Notes: generated from the sequence alone by a model not told the origin. Shown: positions 28,388-37,698, counted from the first letter of the stretch. The stretch is DNA of 64,000 nucleotides from Paenibacillus tundrae (GCF_036884255.1 NZ_CP145605.1:1488001-1552000); one strand, 5' to 3'. Numbers and translations: made by a program.

Positions 28388-29659
28388 CTAAGAAGCATCT
28401 GCGCAAGCGACAGGATCATGATGAGTCGGTGTAACCGGTGATTGTAACGTCAACGCCCGACGGAAAAAGAATAATGAAGCGATTCCGAGCAGCGCATATA
28501 GGGCTGCCATCCCGTATGAAGGGAGGAAGGCACCAAGCGTGAGTCCCAAGCTTCCGAGCAATGCAGCTACATTGTAGCTCATGCCGTCAACAGCCATATA
28601 GGCAGCGCGATTTGTATCTGGGATCATTCCTGCAAGTAAAACTTGCCGGACAGGACTATACATCAGCTCCCCAACCGTAAGTATTACGGTGCATATGATG
28701 AGCAATAACGTCCAGTTACTGAATCCGAGAAAGGCAAAACCAGCAGTGTACAGACACATACCAACCGTCATCACTTTTCGAGAAGGAAACCGTCCCATCC
28801 ATTTGGTGAAAGGAATGGCAATGAGTACAACGAGTACAGTGTTGATGGCCATAATGAGGCTGAACATTTGCAAACCCGTGATATTCCAATGGAGCAACTG
28901 AGCACTGAATTCGTTTTTTAGCCTCACCGCAATATACTTGTCTAATTGAAATTCCAGAGAGACTGCTAATACAGTAGCGGTGAGGAAGACCATAAATCGC
29001 GTGTCTTTAAGGACATCGATGTAGGTATAGAAGATGTTTTTAGGGGCGATTGATGTTGTCCTGTGAGACAGGCTCGTATGTCTTCTACCCATTGTTTCGT
29101 GAATATAAAAGAGAAGGATAACTAAGGTGACTAGACTCTCTACCCATACGATACTAAATAGGATGAAGCGGAAGGATTCAAACAGTAACCCTCCCATCAA
29201 AGCACCGATCGTAATTGCAGCGTTGGTTGTCCAGTATTGCAGTCCATACACATAATGGCGTTCGGATTCACTGCTTACATCAACAATCATGGCGTTGGCA
29301 ATCGGAACAGTGATCCCGGAGCTTAGGCTGCTCAGGAAAAACATCCAGCAGGTTAAAGGGACTGAATTCAGCCATGGCGAGTTAGCGGCAGCTAACCAGA
29401 ACAGTGCGAATACCTGGAGTATTTGAGCAATGACCATCAATTTCTTTCTTCCAATACGATCAGACCAATACCCAGCCCATAACCCAACCAACATGGAGCC
29501 GATAATGTTAATCGTCAGTAGCAAGCCTGCCCAGCCTGCACCAATTTGAAGACTTAGGTAGACCGCCATAAAAGGAATGATGGATTTCTGTGTCAGATCC
29601 GTAAAGAAATCGGTAATGATTCGAATCTGAATATTGCGATGTAAGTCGGTGTATCTCAT
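28388..29659 (-). CDS. Major facilitator superfamily exporter
   Basis: 423-residue transporter with about twelve hydrophobic segments. Motif A between helices 2 and 3 reads 'GYWSDRIGRKKLM' (about residues 63-75). The overall pattern is that of Bacillus multidrug-resistance MFS proteins. The start at 29659 faces a divergent SgrR-like regulator 132 bases away, which probably controls it. The gene ends about 210 bases from the Xre gene's operator region. The exported compound is unknown. Confidence 0.85.
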   Translation of the reverse strand: MRYTDLHRNIQIRIITDFFTDLTQKSIIPFMAVYLSLQIGAGWAGLLLTINIIGSMLVGLWAGYWSDRIGRKKLMVIAQILQVFALFWLAAANSPWLNSVPLTCWMFFLSSLSSGITVPIANAMIVDVSSESERHYVYGLQYWTTNAAITIGALMGGLLFESFRFILFSIVWVESLVTLVILLFYIHETMGRRHTSLSHRTTSIAPKNIFYTYIDVLKDTRFMVFLTATVLAVSLEFQLDKYIAVRLKNEFSAQLLHWNITGLQMFSLIMAINTVLVVLIAIPFTKWMGRFPSRKVMTVGMCLYTAGFAFLGFSNWTLLLIICTVILTVGELMYSPVRQVLLAGMIPDTNRAAYMAVDGMSYNVAALLGSLGLTLGAFLPSYGMAALYALLGIASLFFFRRALTLQSPVTPTHHDPVACADAS

Positions 29660-29680
29660 ATGGTTTCAATCTTCCTTTCG

Positions 29681-29709
29681 TTGGTGAAACGGCTTTTCCT
29701 GAGTATAAT
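29681..29709 (+). promoter_or_regulatory. Candidate promoter of the SgrR-like gene
   Basis: TTGGTG (29681-29686), a 17-base spacer and consensus TATAAT (29704-29709), within the divergent MFS/SgrR intergenic region. Confidence 0.5.
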
Positions 29710-29791
29710 GAAGAAAAACCTGAAGAAAAACTGTAGGAGTTCAGAGATGGATTTCACATTTTAGTGAAGGCGATGAAAGGCTGGGACGGTT

Positions 29792-31738
29792 GTGGAAGTG
29801 ACGGAGCATTATATCCAACTTAGGTTGATCTTCTCCCATGTACATGAAGAGGAAGAAATAGAGATAACGATGGGTGTATTAGCAACTCATTTGTGCTGCA
29901 CCATGCGTAATATGAATCTGATTATGAATAAGTTTTTGGATAACGGCTGGGTCAGATGGAGCCCGCAGCGGGGAAGAGGCAAAAAGTCTATACTTGTTTT
30001 TTGTTTACCGTTACACGATGTGGCTGGGGAATGGTTTGAACGTCTACTACATCACAACAAAATAGAAGAAGCATACGCACTGGCTGCATCATTGCCGTTT
30101 CTCATCCGAGAAAATTTAATGCATAGACTACAGGGGCAATTCGGTCTTCGTTCAGATCATGGTGCTCGGGGGAGAGTGGACACACTCCGCATTCCTCAGG
30201 AGACATCGTTTGAGACGTTGGATCCAACCCAGGCTGTTGTGTGGGGCGATGTGGGGATCGTTGCAGAAGTGTATGATCGTTTAGTGCGTTACAATGCAGA
30301 GCACCATGTCTGTGAGCCAGGGCTTGCGATGGCATGGGAGAGCAACGTAGAGGGGACGGAATGGACGTTTTATTTACATAAAGGTGTGCTCTTTCACCAT
30401 GGCAGAGTACTGGAGGCAGAGGATGTGCAATTTACATTTGAACGCATCTTATCCAGCGTGGACAATCCTTGCAAAGCCTTATTCGGCTCAATTCAGAGGG
30501 TGGATACGTTTGACGATTTGACGGTTCGCTTTGAGCTGAATGCACCCAATTTTATGTTTCCTGATTTGATGAGCAGCATTAATGCATCTATTCTGCCAAG
30601 AGATGTGGAGATAGACCCACTTCATCCGATTGGGACGGGACCATATCGTTTGGTTCGCAACGATCCAAACATCTTAGTCTTGGAGGTATTCTCTTCTTAT
30701 TTTCAAGGTCGTGCGTTTATCGATCGTGTAGAGATCTGGCAGCTTCCTCAAGCAGGGCGGGGCGAATCCGTGATCCGACAGGAGCTATTTCCAGACGGTA
30801 AACCACATGCGGTACAGCATGAAGTACAGGGTGGGGTCTTTATGACGTTTAATATGCGCAAAAGAGGCCCTCATCTCGATATATCCTTTCGTCGTGCCAT
30901 ACGAGAGCTTATGCACCCACAAGTCATGGCGGATGCTTTGAATCGATCATCGATCCAGCCGACATCTAGTTTGGTTCGTAAGTATGATCGGGGAAACCAG
31001 CAGGACGAAGAGATGTATCTATTCGATGCAGAGAAGCACCTGAGAGAAGAGAAGATGGCACAACGGAAGTGGACTGAAGTAAATGAAGCTGTAGATGTAG
31101 GCGCAGATGTAAGTGTAAGTGCAGATACAGATACAGATACAGGTGTAGACAAATCTTCTCTCGTTAGCGCTTCGGCATGGTTGAAACGTAGCCAGTATGC
31201 AGGAGAGATGGTGAACGTGTGGGTTGAAGAGGGCGTGAACATGGAACAAGACATGGTTTGGTTTGCTAAGCGGTGTGAACAGATTGGTCTACATGTAAAC
31301 ATTGTACCTGGTGATGTGGTCAAGGCCATTTATCATGACGAATTACAGTCGTATGACCTCATATACACTGGAGAAGTCTTTGACGATCATGTAATGCGAA
31401 GTCTCATTACGATGTACACGTTCCAAAATACGATCTTTCTCAGTGTAATGGATGATCATTGGAGGCTTGAGTTAGAGCGAGAGTGCGGTCAGATCGTGGC
31501 GATGCAGGAGCCAGAGGATCGGATGGATAGTTTGCTACAACTGGAGGATCGATTAATTCAGGAGGCGTTACTATTGCCTGTGTATAGCTTCAGGGAGGAG
31601 CATTCACATCATCCATCGCTGCGAGATTACCGCGTAATGGGATATGGGATGCCTGACTTGCGACGGTTGTGGGTGAAGCGAAGTCCTAATACGTCGGAAG
31701 AGTCCTCCAGCTATTCGGCCTATATCCCGTTGTGGTAG
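29792..31738 (+). CDS. SgrR-family regulator with solute-binding-protein domain
   Basis: 648-residue cytoplasmic protein without signal peptide. Residues 1-115 form an SgrR-type winged-helix domain ('MGVLATHLCCTMRNMNLIMNKF'). Residues from about 130 onward match the SBP_bac_5 (oligopeptide-binding) fold: 'TLDPTQAVVW', 'EVYDRLVRYNAEHHVCEPGLAMAWE', 'LEAEDVQFTFERIL', 'HPIGTGPYRLVRN'. In E. coli SgrR binds a sugar-phosphate-stress ligand. Here the divergent MFS exporter is the probable target. Residues about 425-460 hold a low-complexity Val/Asp/Thr insert made by hexamer repeats (GATACA). GTG is the likely start; GTG at 29798 is an alternative. A 61-bp hairpin covers the 3' end. Confidence 0.82.
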   Translation: MEVTEHYIQLRLIFSHVHEEEEIEITMGVLATHLCCTMRNMNLIMNKFLDNGWVRWSPQRGRGKKSILVFCLPLHDVAGEWFERLLHHNKIEEAYALAASLPFLIRENLMHRLQGQFGLRSDHGARGRVDTLRIPQETSFETLDPTQAVVWGDVGIVAEVYDRLVRYNAEHHVCEPGLAMAWESNVEGTEWTFYLHKGVLFHHGRVLEAEDVQFTFERILSSVDNPCKALFGSIQRVDTFDDLTVRFELNAPNFMFPDLMSSINASILPRDVEIDPLHPIGTGPYRLVRNDPNILVLEVFSSYFQGRAFIDRVEIWQLPQAGRGESVIRQELFPDGKPHAVQHEVQGGVFMTFNMRKRGPHLDISFRRAIRELMHPQVMADALNRSSIQPTSSLVRKYDRGNQQDEEMYLFDAEKHLREEKMAQRKWTEVNEAVDVGADVSVSADTDTDTGVDKSSLVSASAWLKRSQYAGEMVNVWVEEGVNMEQDMVWFAKRCEQIGLHVNIVPGDVVKAIYHDELQSYDLIYTGEVFDDHVMRSLITMYTFQNTIFLSVMDDHWRLELERECGQIVAMQEPEDRMDSLLQLEDRLIQEALLLPVYSFREEHSHHPSLRDYRVMGYGMPDLRRLWVKRSPNTSEESSSYSAYIPLW

Positions 31739-31769
31739 GAGTCCACTACAACGGGATGGTCGAATAGCT
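31709..31769. terminator. Large hairpin over the end of the SgrR-like gene
   Basis: Outer arms AGCTATTCGGCC (31709-31720) and GGTCGAATAGCT (31758-31769) and inner arms ATCCCGTTGTGGTAG / CACTACAACGGGAT form one long imperfect stem containing the stop codon. No T run follows, so a role as a terminator is uncertain. Confidence 0.45.
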
Positions 31770-31839
31770 GAGAAGAAGGACGCTGAATGCTGTATTGTAA
31801 TCCTACCTCTAAATCCTACATTCGATGCTGCTCGTGGTA

Positions 31840-33393
31840 TTAGGCTTCAATTTGGGCATCAACATTAAGATTAACATTAACATTAGCTTTTGTTTTAGTT
31901 TTAATAAATATCACTTCATTCGTATTGGGCTCCATCAATAGTGGAATCTTGAGAGAATGAGTATGATTTTGATCATCTAACGTGAATGTGAACGGAAGCT
32001 TTTGTTCCTGTCCCTGTTGAACAAGCTCAACATCGAAGGTCTCGTTGCCAATGTATTGCATGCTCATATCTAAATTGTTAAATGTTGCTCGTAATCCGTC
32101 CTCAGCAGTGGATTCAATCAGGATATCGCCATAGCCAAGATGGGTGTATACGCCAATATATTCGGATGCGGGACGATCAAAGGGTTGAACTTCCGTTTTC
32201 TCGAAGTCTGTTGTCTCCTGATGCTCAGATCCGACAGAGGCTGTGCCTTCTGTTGCTTCGGATTCGCCCTCTGGCTGTGTATCCTCCCCATTGATTAGTT
32301 TGGTCAATCTATCGCTCCAGTCGGTAGGTTCCAGCTCCAATAATCGATCAATAATGTGATAGGAAACGGTATAAGGCACTACGCTGCCATTGCTATTACA
32401 TAGTACAACGACGCCAATCTGTTCATCTGGCAGGAAGGCTACTTGGGAGGTGAACCCGTCGATTCCTCCGCCATGATGGATCATCCGATGACCGCGATAA
32501 GACTCAATAATCCATCCCAATCCATAGGTGCTAATCGGAACTTCCTCACTACGGAATGACGAATCACAAGGCATATGCGGGCTATGCATGGTCTGCATTT
32601 CCTCCATGGAAATGAGGGCTCTGCCATCATGCTGTCCTTGATTCAATTGGAATTGTAACCACGTAATCATATCTATAAGATTGCTGTTAATGGAGCCGGC
32701 AGGGCCAATCGTATCAATATTGCGATAAGGAATTCGAATGTGCTGCTCATCCTTCTCCGTATAAGGCAGTGCATATTCAGGTTGGAGCTGCATCAGATCA
32801 ACGGATAGCACGCTTGAATTCATCCCTAGTGGGCGCAGCAACGAATCTTCTAATACGCTCTCCCATGACGTGCCTTTGATGTGCCCGACTAGATAACCTG
32901 CCGTCATATACATCATGTTCTGATACTGCCACTTATTTCTGAAATCCTCATTAGGCTCCAAGTACCGTAGACGATGAACGAGCTCTTCTCTTGAACGAGG
33001 TGAGTTGTACCAAGCCATCTCATGTCTTGGAAGTCCAGAACGGTGACAGAGTATATCCCGGATCGTAAGCCGCTCCGTCGTTACCGGGTCGAACATTTTG
33101 AAATCAGGCATATATTGCACAATAGGCGTGTCCCAGTTCAATTGATTTTGATCTACAAGTATAGCGGCCGTCGCTGCTGTAAAAGCCTTGGTTGATGAAC
33201 CGATTGCAAAGAGTGTGCTAGGAGTTACGCCAAGCTTGGCTTCCAGGTCGCGATAGCCATAACCTTTTTGCCAGACCACCTCATTTTTGTGCACAACCGC
33301 AACAGCTGCGCCCACACCTTTCCAATGTTTCATTTGTTCTTCTACAAAATCATCCAATCCCTCCAGCAATGAGTGAAAATCTGTTGTTGTCAT
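31840..33393 (-). CDS. Beta-lactamase-family serine hydrolase (penicillin-binding-protein-like)
   Basis: 517-residue class C type serine hydrolase. The catalytic SxxK is 'SSTK' (Ser66-Lys69) following 'TLFAIG', a YxN-type motif is seen in 'WQYQNMMYMTAGYL', and the third motif is 'IHHGGGIDG'. A C-terminal DUF3471-like region follows (about 400-500). There is no signal peptide, so it appears cytoplasmic, as are many esterase- or peptidase-like members. GGAGGGT stands six bases before the ATG. The C-terminus ends in a Val/Asn-rich tail (NVNVNLNVDA) made by hexamer DNA repeats. Physiological substrate unknown. Confidence 0.85.
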   Translation of the reverse strand: MTTTDFHSLLEGLDDFVEEQMKHWKGVGAAVAVVHKNEVVWQKGYGYRDLEAKLGVTPSTLFAIGSSTKAFTAATAAILVDQNQLNWDTPIVQYMPDFKMFDPVTTERLTIRDILCHRSGLPRHEMAWYNSPRSREELVHRLRYLEPNEDFRNKWQYQNMMYMTAGYLVGHIKGTSWESVLEDSLLRPLGMNSSVLSVDLMQLQPEYALPYTEKDEQHIRIPYRNIDTIGPAGSINSNLIDMITWLQFQLNQGQHDGRALISMEEMQTMHSPHMPCDSSFRSEEVPISTYGLGWIIESYRGHRMIHHGGGIDGFTSQVAFLPDEQIGVVVLCNSNGSVVPYTVSYHIIDRLLELEPTDWSDRLTKLINGEDTQPEGESEATEGTASVGSEHQETTDFEKTEVQPFDRPASEYIGVYTHLGYGDILIESTAEDGLRATFNNLDMSMQYIGNETFDVELVQQGQEQKLPFTFTLDDQNHTHSLKIPLLMEPNTNEVIFIKTKTKANVNVNLNVDAQIEA

Positions 33394-33673
33394 CCGTTAC
33401 CCTCCAAATGTATGAATTAGGTTTCTGATACAAACAAGATGATTGTAGTCCAGTAGTTGCTTTCCTATATCAACTATCCCTCTTCTGTACCAAAAAGGCA
33501 TCCTTCCCTAGACCGATTTGATCCTAGACCTCCGGTATAACTTAGAACAGGTGATGCTTGTCAAACTAGTCCGCATAAATCGAACAAGTCCCTCATAGAC
33601 ATGTACTAATCAAGTAGGGGTTCTGCTGCAAGCACAGCCCTGAAGTGAAAACAGTGCTAAAGGGGATGATGTC

Positions 33674-34861
33674 ATGCGCCGAATATCATGGATGCTTACC
33701 ATGGTATTGGTCTTATCGGCCTTGCTTGCTGCTTGTGGGAAAAAGGATGCGGCAGCCGTGGTCAAAGATCTGAACGAAGTCGTAGGAGAGATGGAAAGTT
33801 ACCAGGGAGCAGGCGTGATGACGCTGCACACTGGGGATACGCCGCAGCAGTACAAGGTCGAGGTATGGCATCAGAAGCCTTCCTATTATCGAATCGCGTT
33901 AACGAATGCGAAGAAAGATGTAACTCAGATCGTATTACGTAATGATGAGGGTGTGTTCGTACTCACACCGAGCCAGAACAAGAGCTTCCGTTTCCAAAGT
34001 AATTGGCCAGACAATCAAGGACAGGTTTATTTGTACGAAACGTTGATTCGCAGCATTACGGGAGATTCGACTCGTCAGTTTGTAGATGAGAAGGATAGCT
34101 ACGTGTTCGATGTTGCTGCCAATTACAATACGCATGCATTGGTGAGACAAAAAATCTGGCTGAACAAGGCCGATTACGCTCCTAAACAGGTGGAGGTATC
34201 CGATTCCAATGCCAATGTTGTGGTCGATGTGAAATTCGACAATTTCAAATTCGGTGCTGAATTTGGTAAGGATGCGTTTGATATGCAGCGCAATATGACT
34301 GCGGCTACAGAAGGAAATGGGAACATCGGAGCAGGCAGTGAAGGAACCCCTGCTAAAGATCCTCAATCTTCAACGGAGCAACAACCAGCATCCGATTCAA
34401 GTGGCGAAGTAAGTGATGGTCAGACGGGTATCAGTGGAAGTGATGAGCAAGAGGGGGCACAAGATCCAGCGAGCGCAGATCAAGGTGCAGAAGAGCCAAC
34501 GATGACAGCGCCAGAGGAGAGCGAAGGGTTTGGCGTTGTTGAACCGACGTATGTCCCTGAAGGTGTGAAACTGAAAGACGATCAGATTGTTGAAGAATCA
34601 GGTAACTATTCTGTACTGCTGCGCTACGAAGGGATGTATAACTATACCATCTTTGAAGCTAGGCCACAGGACAGAGCTGTATCGCTTGCGCCATCCCGCG
34701 TTGTGGATCTCGGATTCACATGGGGAATGATGAGTGGAGACGCACTGCAAACTCTTACGTGGATGTACGATGGAATCGAGTACCGGATTACAAGTGCTGA
34801 TCTACCAGAGAACGAAATGAAACAGATTGCACTATCCATGCAGGAACAATCCGGGAAATGA
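33674..34861 (+). CDS. ydcC: Lipoprotein with LolA-like domain, YdcC-like sporulation protein
   Basis: 395 residues. Signal peptide with lipobox (LLAAC, Cys about residue 21), then a LolA/LppX-like domain (about 30-210; 'KVEVWHQKPSYYRIALTNAKKD', 'RQKIWLNKADYAPKQVEV'), an acidic Ser/Gly/Glu-rich linker (about 215-285), and a C-terminal region resembling DUF4367 ('GVKLKDDQIVEESGNYSVLLRYEG'). In B. subtilis ydcC directly precedes alr and ndoAI-ndoA, exactly as here, and is made during sporulation; its product lacks the long acidic linker as far as I recall. AAGGGG precedes the ATG. A terminator follows at 34927-34957. Confidence 0.78.
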   Translation: MRRISWMLTMVLVLSALLAACGKKDAAAVVKDLNEVVGEMESYQGAGVMTLHTGDTPQQYKVEVWHQKPSYYRIALTNAKKDVTQIVLRNDEGVFVLTPSQNKSFRFQSNWPDNQGQVYLYETLIRSITGDSTRQFVDEKDSYVFDVAANYNTHALVRQKIWLNKADYAPKQVEVSDSNANVVVDVKFDNFKFGAEFGKDAFDMQRNMTAATEGNGNIGAGSEGTPAKDPQSSTEQQPASDSSGEVSDGQTGISGSDEQEGAQDPASADQGAEEPTMTAPEESEGFGVVEPTYVPEGVKLKDDQIVEESGNYSVLLRYEGMYNYTIFEARPQDRAVSLAPSRVVDLGFTWGMMSGDALQTLTWMYDGIEYRITSADLPENEMKQIALSMQEQSGK

Positions 34862-34870
34862 TAATATAGT

Positions 34871-34887
34871 GGACTTTTTGAACAACC
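34871..34887. repeat. Solo terminal repeat of the 205-bp element
   Basis: GGACTTTTTGAACAACC is the exact reverse complement of bases 43717-43733, the left terminus of repeat element A. It is probably an element relic. Confidence 0.5.
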
Positions 34888-34926
34888 CTTTGAAGGTATA
34901 GTTGTCATATCAGAAGGAATGCTAAG

Positions 34927-34957
34927 AAGCATCGGAGACCTATTCTCCGGTGCTTTT
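34927..34957 (+). terminator. Terminator of ydcC
   Basis: AAGCATCGGAGA (34927-34938) pairs with TCTCCGGTGCTT, followed by TTTT. Confidence 0.8.
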
Positions 34958-35329
34958 GTGTTGTGCACGGCTACAACTCTGGTCGCATAGAATGATGATA
35001 CACATCAGTGTATGAAAAGGATCGAAACATGGAAATACACAAGCTTGAATAGGCGGCAAAATCTCAATAATTCAAAAGACGCTTCTACGCACGAGGAACC
35101 GGGTAAGTAATACGGTATAGACGGACATATTCTATCGTTGGATATGAAAATGATCAGGAGATGTTCAGTCTATCTGCCGTTTTCTTCCTTAATCTCCGGC
35201 TGCATGATGGCAAGGTCATTGCATTCGAATGAAGCACATATGTAGCTCATTTGACAGTCACATGCTAGAGCATTACGATGGAGTCTGATGTGTGAGCCGG
35301 ATTAAGACGATTAGAGAAGGTGACAGAAC

Positions 35330-36517
35330 GTGCAAGAACAATATCGGCCGACCCAAGCGGAAATTAACTTGGATCATCTGTGTGACAACGTAGAAGCTTT
35401 CCGTGAGGCATTGCCGAAAGGGATGAAGCTCCTTGCTTGTGTTAAAGCCAACGCTTATGGACATGGAGCTGTAGAGACAGCGAGAGGACTTGAACAATAT
35501 GGAGTCGATTATTTGAGTGTTGCTTTTCTAGATGAAGCGCTCGAATTGCGTCAACATGGGATCAAGCTACCGATTCTCGTGTTAGGTTACACACCGCCTG
35601 AAGGTGTTGCTGTAGCCTGGGAACATGATATTACAATTACCTTGTACAGCCGGGAAGTGCTGGATGCGATTCGAAACCTGAATGCAGGCAAGTTCACCGG
35701 GAAATTGAAGGTGCATATTAAAATCGATAGTGGTATGGGGCGGCTAGGCTTGCTGCCTGGTAAGGATGCAGTAGCCTTCGTACAAGAAGTCGCTTCGCTG
35801 GATCAGGTAATGCTCGAAGGCATGTTCACTCACTTTGCGAAGGCAGATGAAGCAGACAAGACCTATACACTGGAGCAGTATCGACGGTTTCAAAGCGTTG
35901 TAGAAGCGCTGAGAGATCAGGGATGTGTCATCCCGATTATACATACGGCAAACAGTGCCGCCGCCATTGATACACCGAATCTGTCTTACGACATGGTTCG
36001 AGTTGGAATCAGTCTGTACGGATTGTATCCGTCTACTGAGGTGAATCATCAGGTGGTGAAGCTGTCCCCGGTATTGACACTGAAGACAAAGGCGGTTCTG
36101 GTCAAAACGCTGCCACCCCATTGGGGCATCAGCTACGGAACACGCTATGTTACACAGGAAAATGAACGAATTGCGACCCTGCCTATCGGCTATGCAGATG
36201 GATTCTCAAGAATGCTGACAGGCAAAGCACAAGTGCTTGTACGTGGACGCCGTGTTCCCGTTGTCGGTACGATCTGCATGGATCAGTGTATGGTGTCGCT
36301 ACAATCTTTCGCTGAAGAAGCGGAAGAAATTCAAGTCGGCGAAGAGGTTGTCCTCATCGGCCACCAGTCCGGCGAATGTATTACCGTAGACGAGGTGGCT
36401 GCCCAGCTAGGTACGATTCCATATGAAGTGATCTGTATGATGGCACACCGTATTCCGCGGATCTATCTGCGGGATGGTATAGAGGTTGCCAAGGTTAATC
36501 CACTTTTGTCCTCCTAA
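35330..36517 (+). CDS. alr: Alanine racemase
   Basis: 395-residue PLP enzyme that interconverts L- and D-alanine for peptidoglycan. The PLP-binding lysine is Lys39 in 'CVKANAYGHG', and the opposite catalytic tyrosine is in 'GISYGTRY' near residue 265-270. The substrate-binding stretch 'TICMDQCMV' is also present. GTG is the start. The position between ydcC and the ndoAI-ndoA toxin-antitoxin pair matches B. subtilis. Housekeeping form; no sign of unusual features. Confidence 0.96.
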   Translation: MQEQYRPTQAEINLDHLCDNVEAFREALPKGMKLLACVKANAYGHGAVETARGLEQYGVDYLSVAFLDEALELRQHGIKLPILVLGYTPPEGVAVAWEHDITITLYSREVLDAIRNLNAGKFTGKLKVHIKIDSGMGRLGLLPGKDAVAFVQEVASLDQVMLEGMFTHFAKADEADKTYTLEQYRRFQSVVEALRDQGCVIPIIHTANSAAAIDTPNLSYDMVRVGISLYGLYPSTEVNHQVVKLSPVLTLKTKAVLVKTLPPHWGISYGTRYVTQENERIATLPIGYADGFSRMLTGKAQVLVRGRRVPVVGTICMDQCMVSLQSFAEEAEEIQVGEEVVLIGHQSGECITVDEVAAQLGTIPYEVICMMAHRIPRIYLRDGIEVAKVNPLLSS

Positions 36518-36777
36518 TAGGTTAACTGGACGCTATTTACAATAAACTTTTTTTAGAACAGAAGGAAAACTGTCGGAGCATCTCGAATTATGTATGACGA
36601 TAAGGATTTATATCCTGGAAAAGAGATGTTTGGTCTGTACGAATATTGTTCCCCGTGTTTATAATGGAGTACAGCATACTTGATATACGCGGGGCATATA
36701 TATTCCTTTGTATAAAAGTTCTGGAAAAACGTAATACTGGTTCACAATGGCGAAAGGTTTGTGGGGGTGGAAGAAAG

Positions 36778-37059
36778 GTGGCCAACTTGCAGAACACCAA
36801 GCGAATCATGATCAGTCTGCCTGATCATCTTTTGCAGGAAGTGGATGGCATCGTAGCGCTGGAGAACTCCAACCGCAGCGAATTGATTAGGCAGGCCATG
36901 AAGCTGTATCTGACGGAACGGAAGAAGCGGTATATCCGTGAGTCTATGCAGCGTGGGTACATGGAGATGGCGAAGATTAACCTGACCATGGCATCCGAGG
37001 CCTTTCACGCGGAGGAAGATGCGGACAGCACTCTGGACCGCTTAGTTAGCGGGGTGTAG
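36778..37059 (+). CDS. ndoAI: Antitoxin EndoAI (MazE-like, ribbon-helix-helix)
   Basis: 93-residue antitoxin, the same length as B. subtilis EndoAI. An N-terminal ribbon-helix-helix ('KRIMISLPDHLLQEVD...SNRSELIRQAMKLYL') binds its operator, and the C-terminal 'RGYMEMAKINL...RLVSGV' wraps the toxin. GTG at 36778 is the start, seven bases after GGTGG; an upstream ATG in the same frame would add 44 residues not found in the family. Three bases separate it from the toxin gene. The product neutralises the ndoA RNase. Confidence 0.92.
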   Translation: MANLQNTKRIMISLPDHLLQEVDGIVALENSNRSELIRQAMKLYLTERKKRYIRESMQRGYMEMAKINLTMASEAFHAEEDADSTLDRLVSGV

Positions 37060-37062
37060 ACA

Positions 37063-37413
37063 TTGATCGTAAAACGCGGTGACGTTTTTTTTGCGGATCT
37101 TTCTCCCGTTGTCGGTTCCGAGCAAGGTGGAGTCAGACCGGTGCTGGTCATCCAGAATGACATCGGTAATCGATTCAGTCCAACTTGTATTGTGGCGGCG
37201 ATTACCGCCCAGATCCAAAAGGCAAAGCTGCCGACGCATGTAGAGATTGATGCGGCGGCACACGGCTTTGACCGGGATTCGGTTATTTTGCTCGAACAAA
37301 TACGGACGATTGACAAGCAAAGATTGACTGACAAGATTACTCATTTGGACGAGGAGACCATGAAATTGGTTAACGAGGCCTTACAGATCAGTCTCGGCTT
37401 GATCGATTTTTAA
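37063..37413 (+). CDS. ndoA: mRNA interferase EndoA (MazF/PemK family)
   Basis: 116-residue toxin, the same length as B. subtilis EndoA, which cleaves RNA at UACAU. '[31 protein letters not shown]' at the start and '[13 protein letters not shown]' are the family hallmarks, with Arg and Thr of the active site in these stretches. It begins with TTG, which keeps expression low relative to the antitoxin. Normally followed in B. subtilis by the rsb-sigB operon, but here by an alpha-galactosidase. Confidence 0.95.
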   Translation: MIVKRGDVFFADLSPVVGSEQGGVRPVLVIQNDIGNRFSPTCIVAAITAQIQKAKLPTHVEIDAAAHGFDRDSVILLEQIRTIDKQRLTDKITHLDEETMKLVNEALQISLGLIDF

Positions 37414-37504
37414 AGGTGGAGCAGTGGTTTGAAACTGCCAGCCAGCCGTTGACAGCGGGAAGTGCCTTAGGTGTTCTAGGGCATAACCAATTCAAGTGTG
37501 TGTT

Positions 37505-37567
37505 CAGAAGATCCCTTTTGGACAATCACACTATAGTGCATGTTCAAAAAGGTCGATCTTCAGCACC
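37505..37567. repeat. Inverted-repeat relic of the 205-bp element
   Basis: TGTTCAAAAAGG-CG-T-TTCAG-ACC (37541-37567) matches the terminal repeat of element A at 23 of 27 positions. An imperfect reverse copy lies just before it (37505-37524), so the two termini face each other across 16 bases. Confidence 0.55.
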
Positions 37568-37588
37568 TTTTAGAGCAGTAATTCACAG

Positions 37589-37626
37589 GAGCGTACAGCA
37601 GCCAATCGGCAGCGGTACGCTCTTTT
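37589..37626 (+). terminator. Terminator after ndoA
   Basis: GAGCGTAC (37589-37596) and GTACGCTC (37615-37622) with an inner GCAGCC/GGCAGC stem, followed by TTTT. Confidence 0.75.
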
Positions 37627-37684
37627 GAATAAAGCTGGATGAAAGCGTAGAACATTGTCCATCTTTTCGCTATAATGAAACCTG

Positions 37685-37698
37685 AGAAACCGTTTACC
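37685..37698. promoter_or_regulatory. Candidate catabolite response element (cre)
   Basis: AGAAACCGTTTACC matches the CcpA site TGAAANCGNTNNCA at all defined positions except the two outermost. It lies 34 bases before the alpha-galactosidase start. Confidence 0.4.

Larger units (their letters stand above)
34862..35329. other. Intergenic region between ydcC and alr
   Basis: 468 bases with a 17-base solo match to a repeat terminus (34871-34887), the ydcC terminator, and then the presumed alr promoter region. No gene or known RNA was recognised. Confidence 0.5.
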
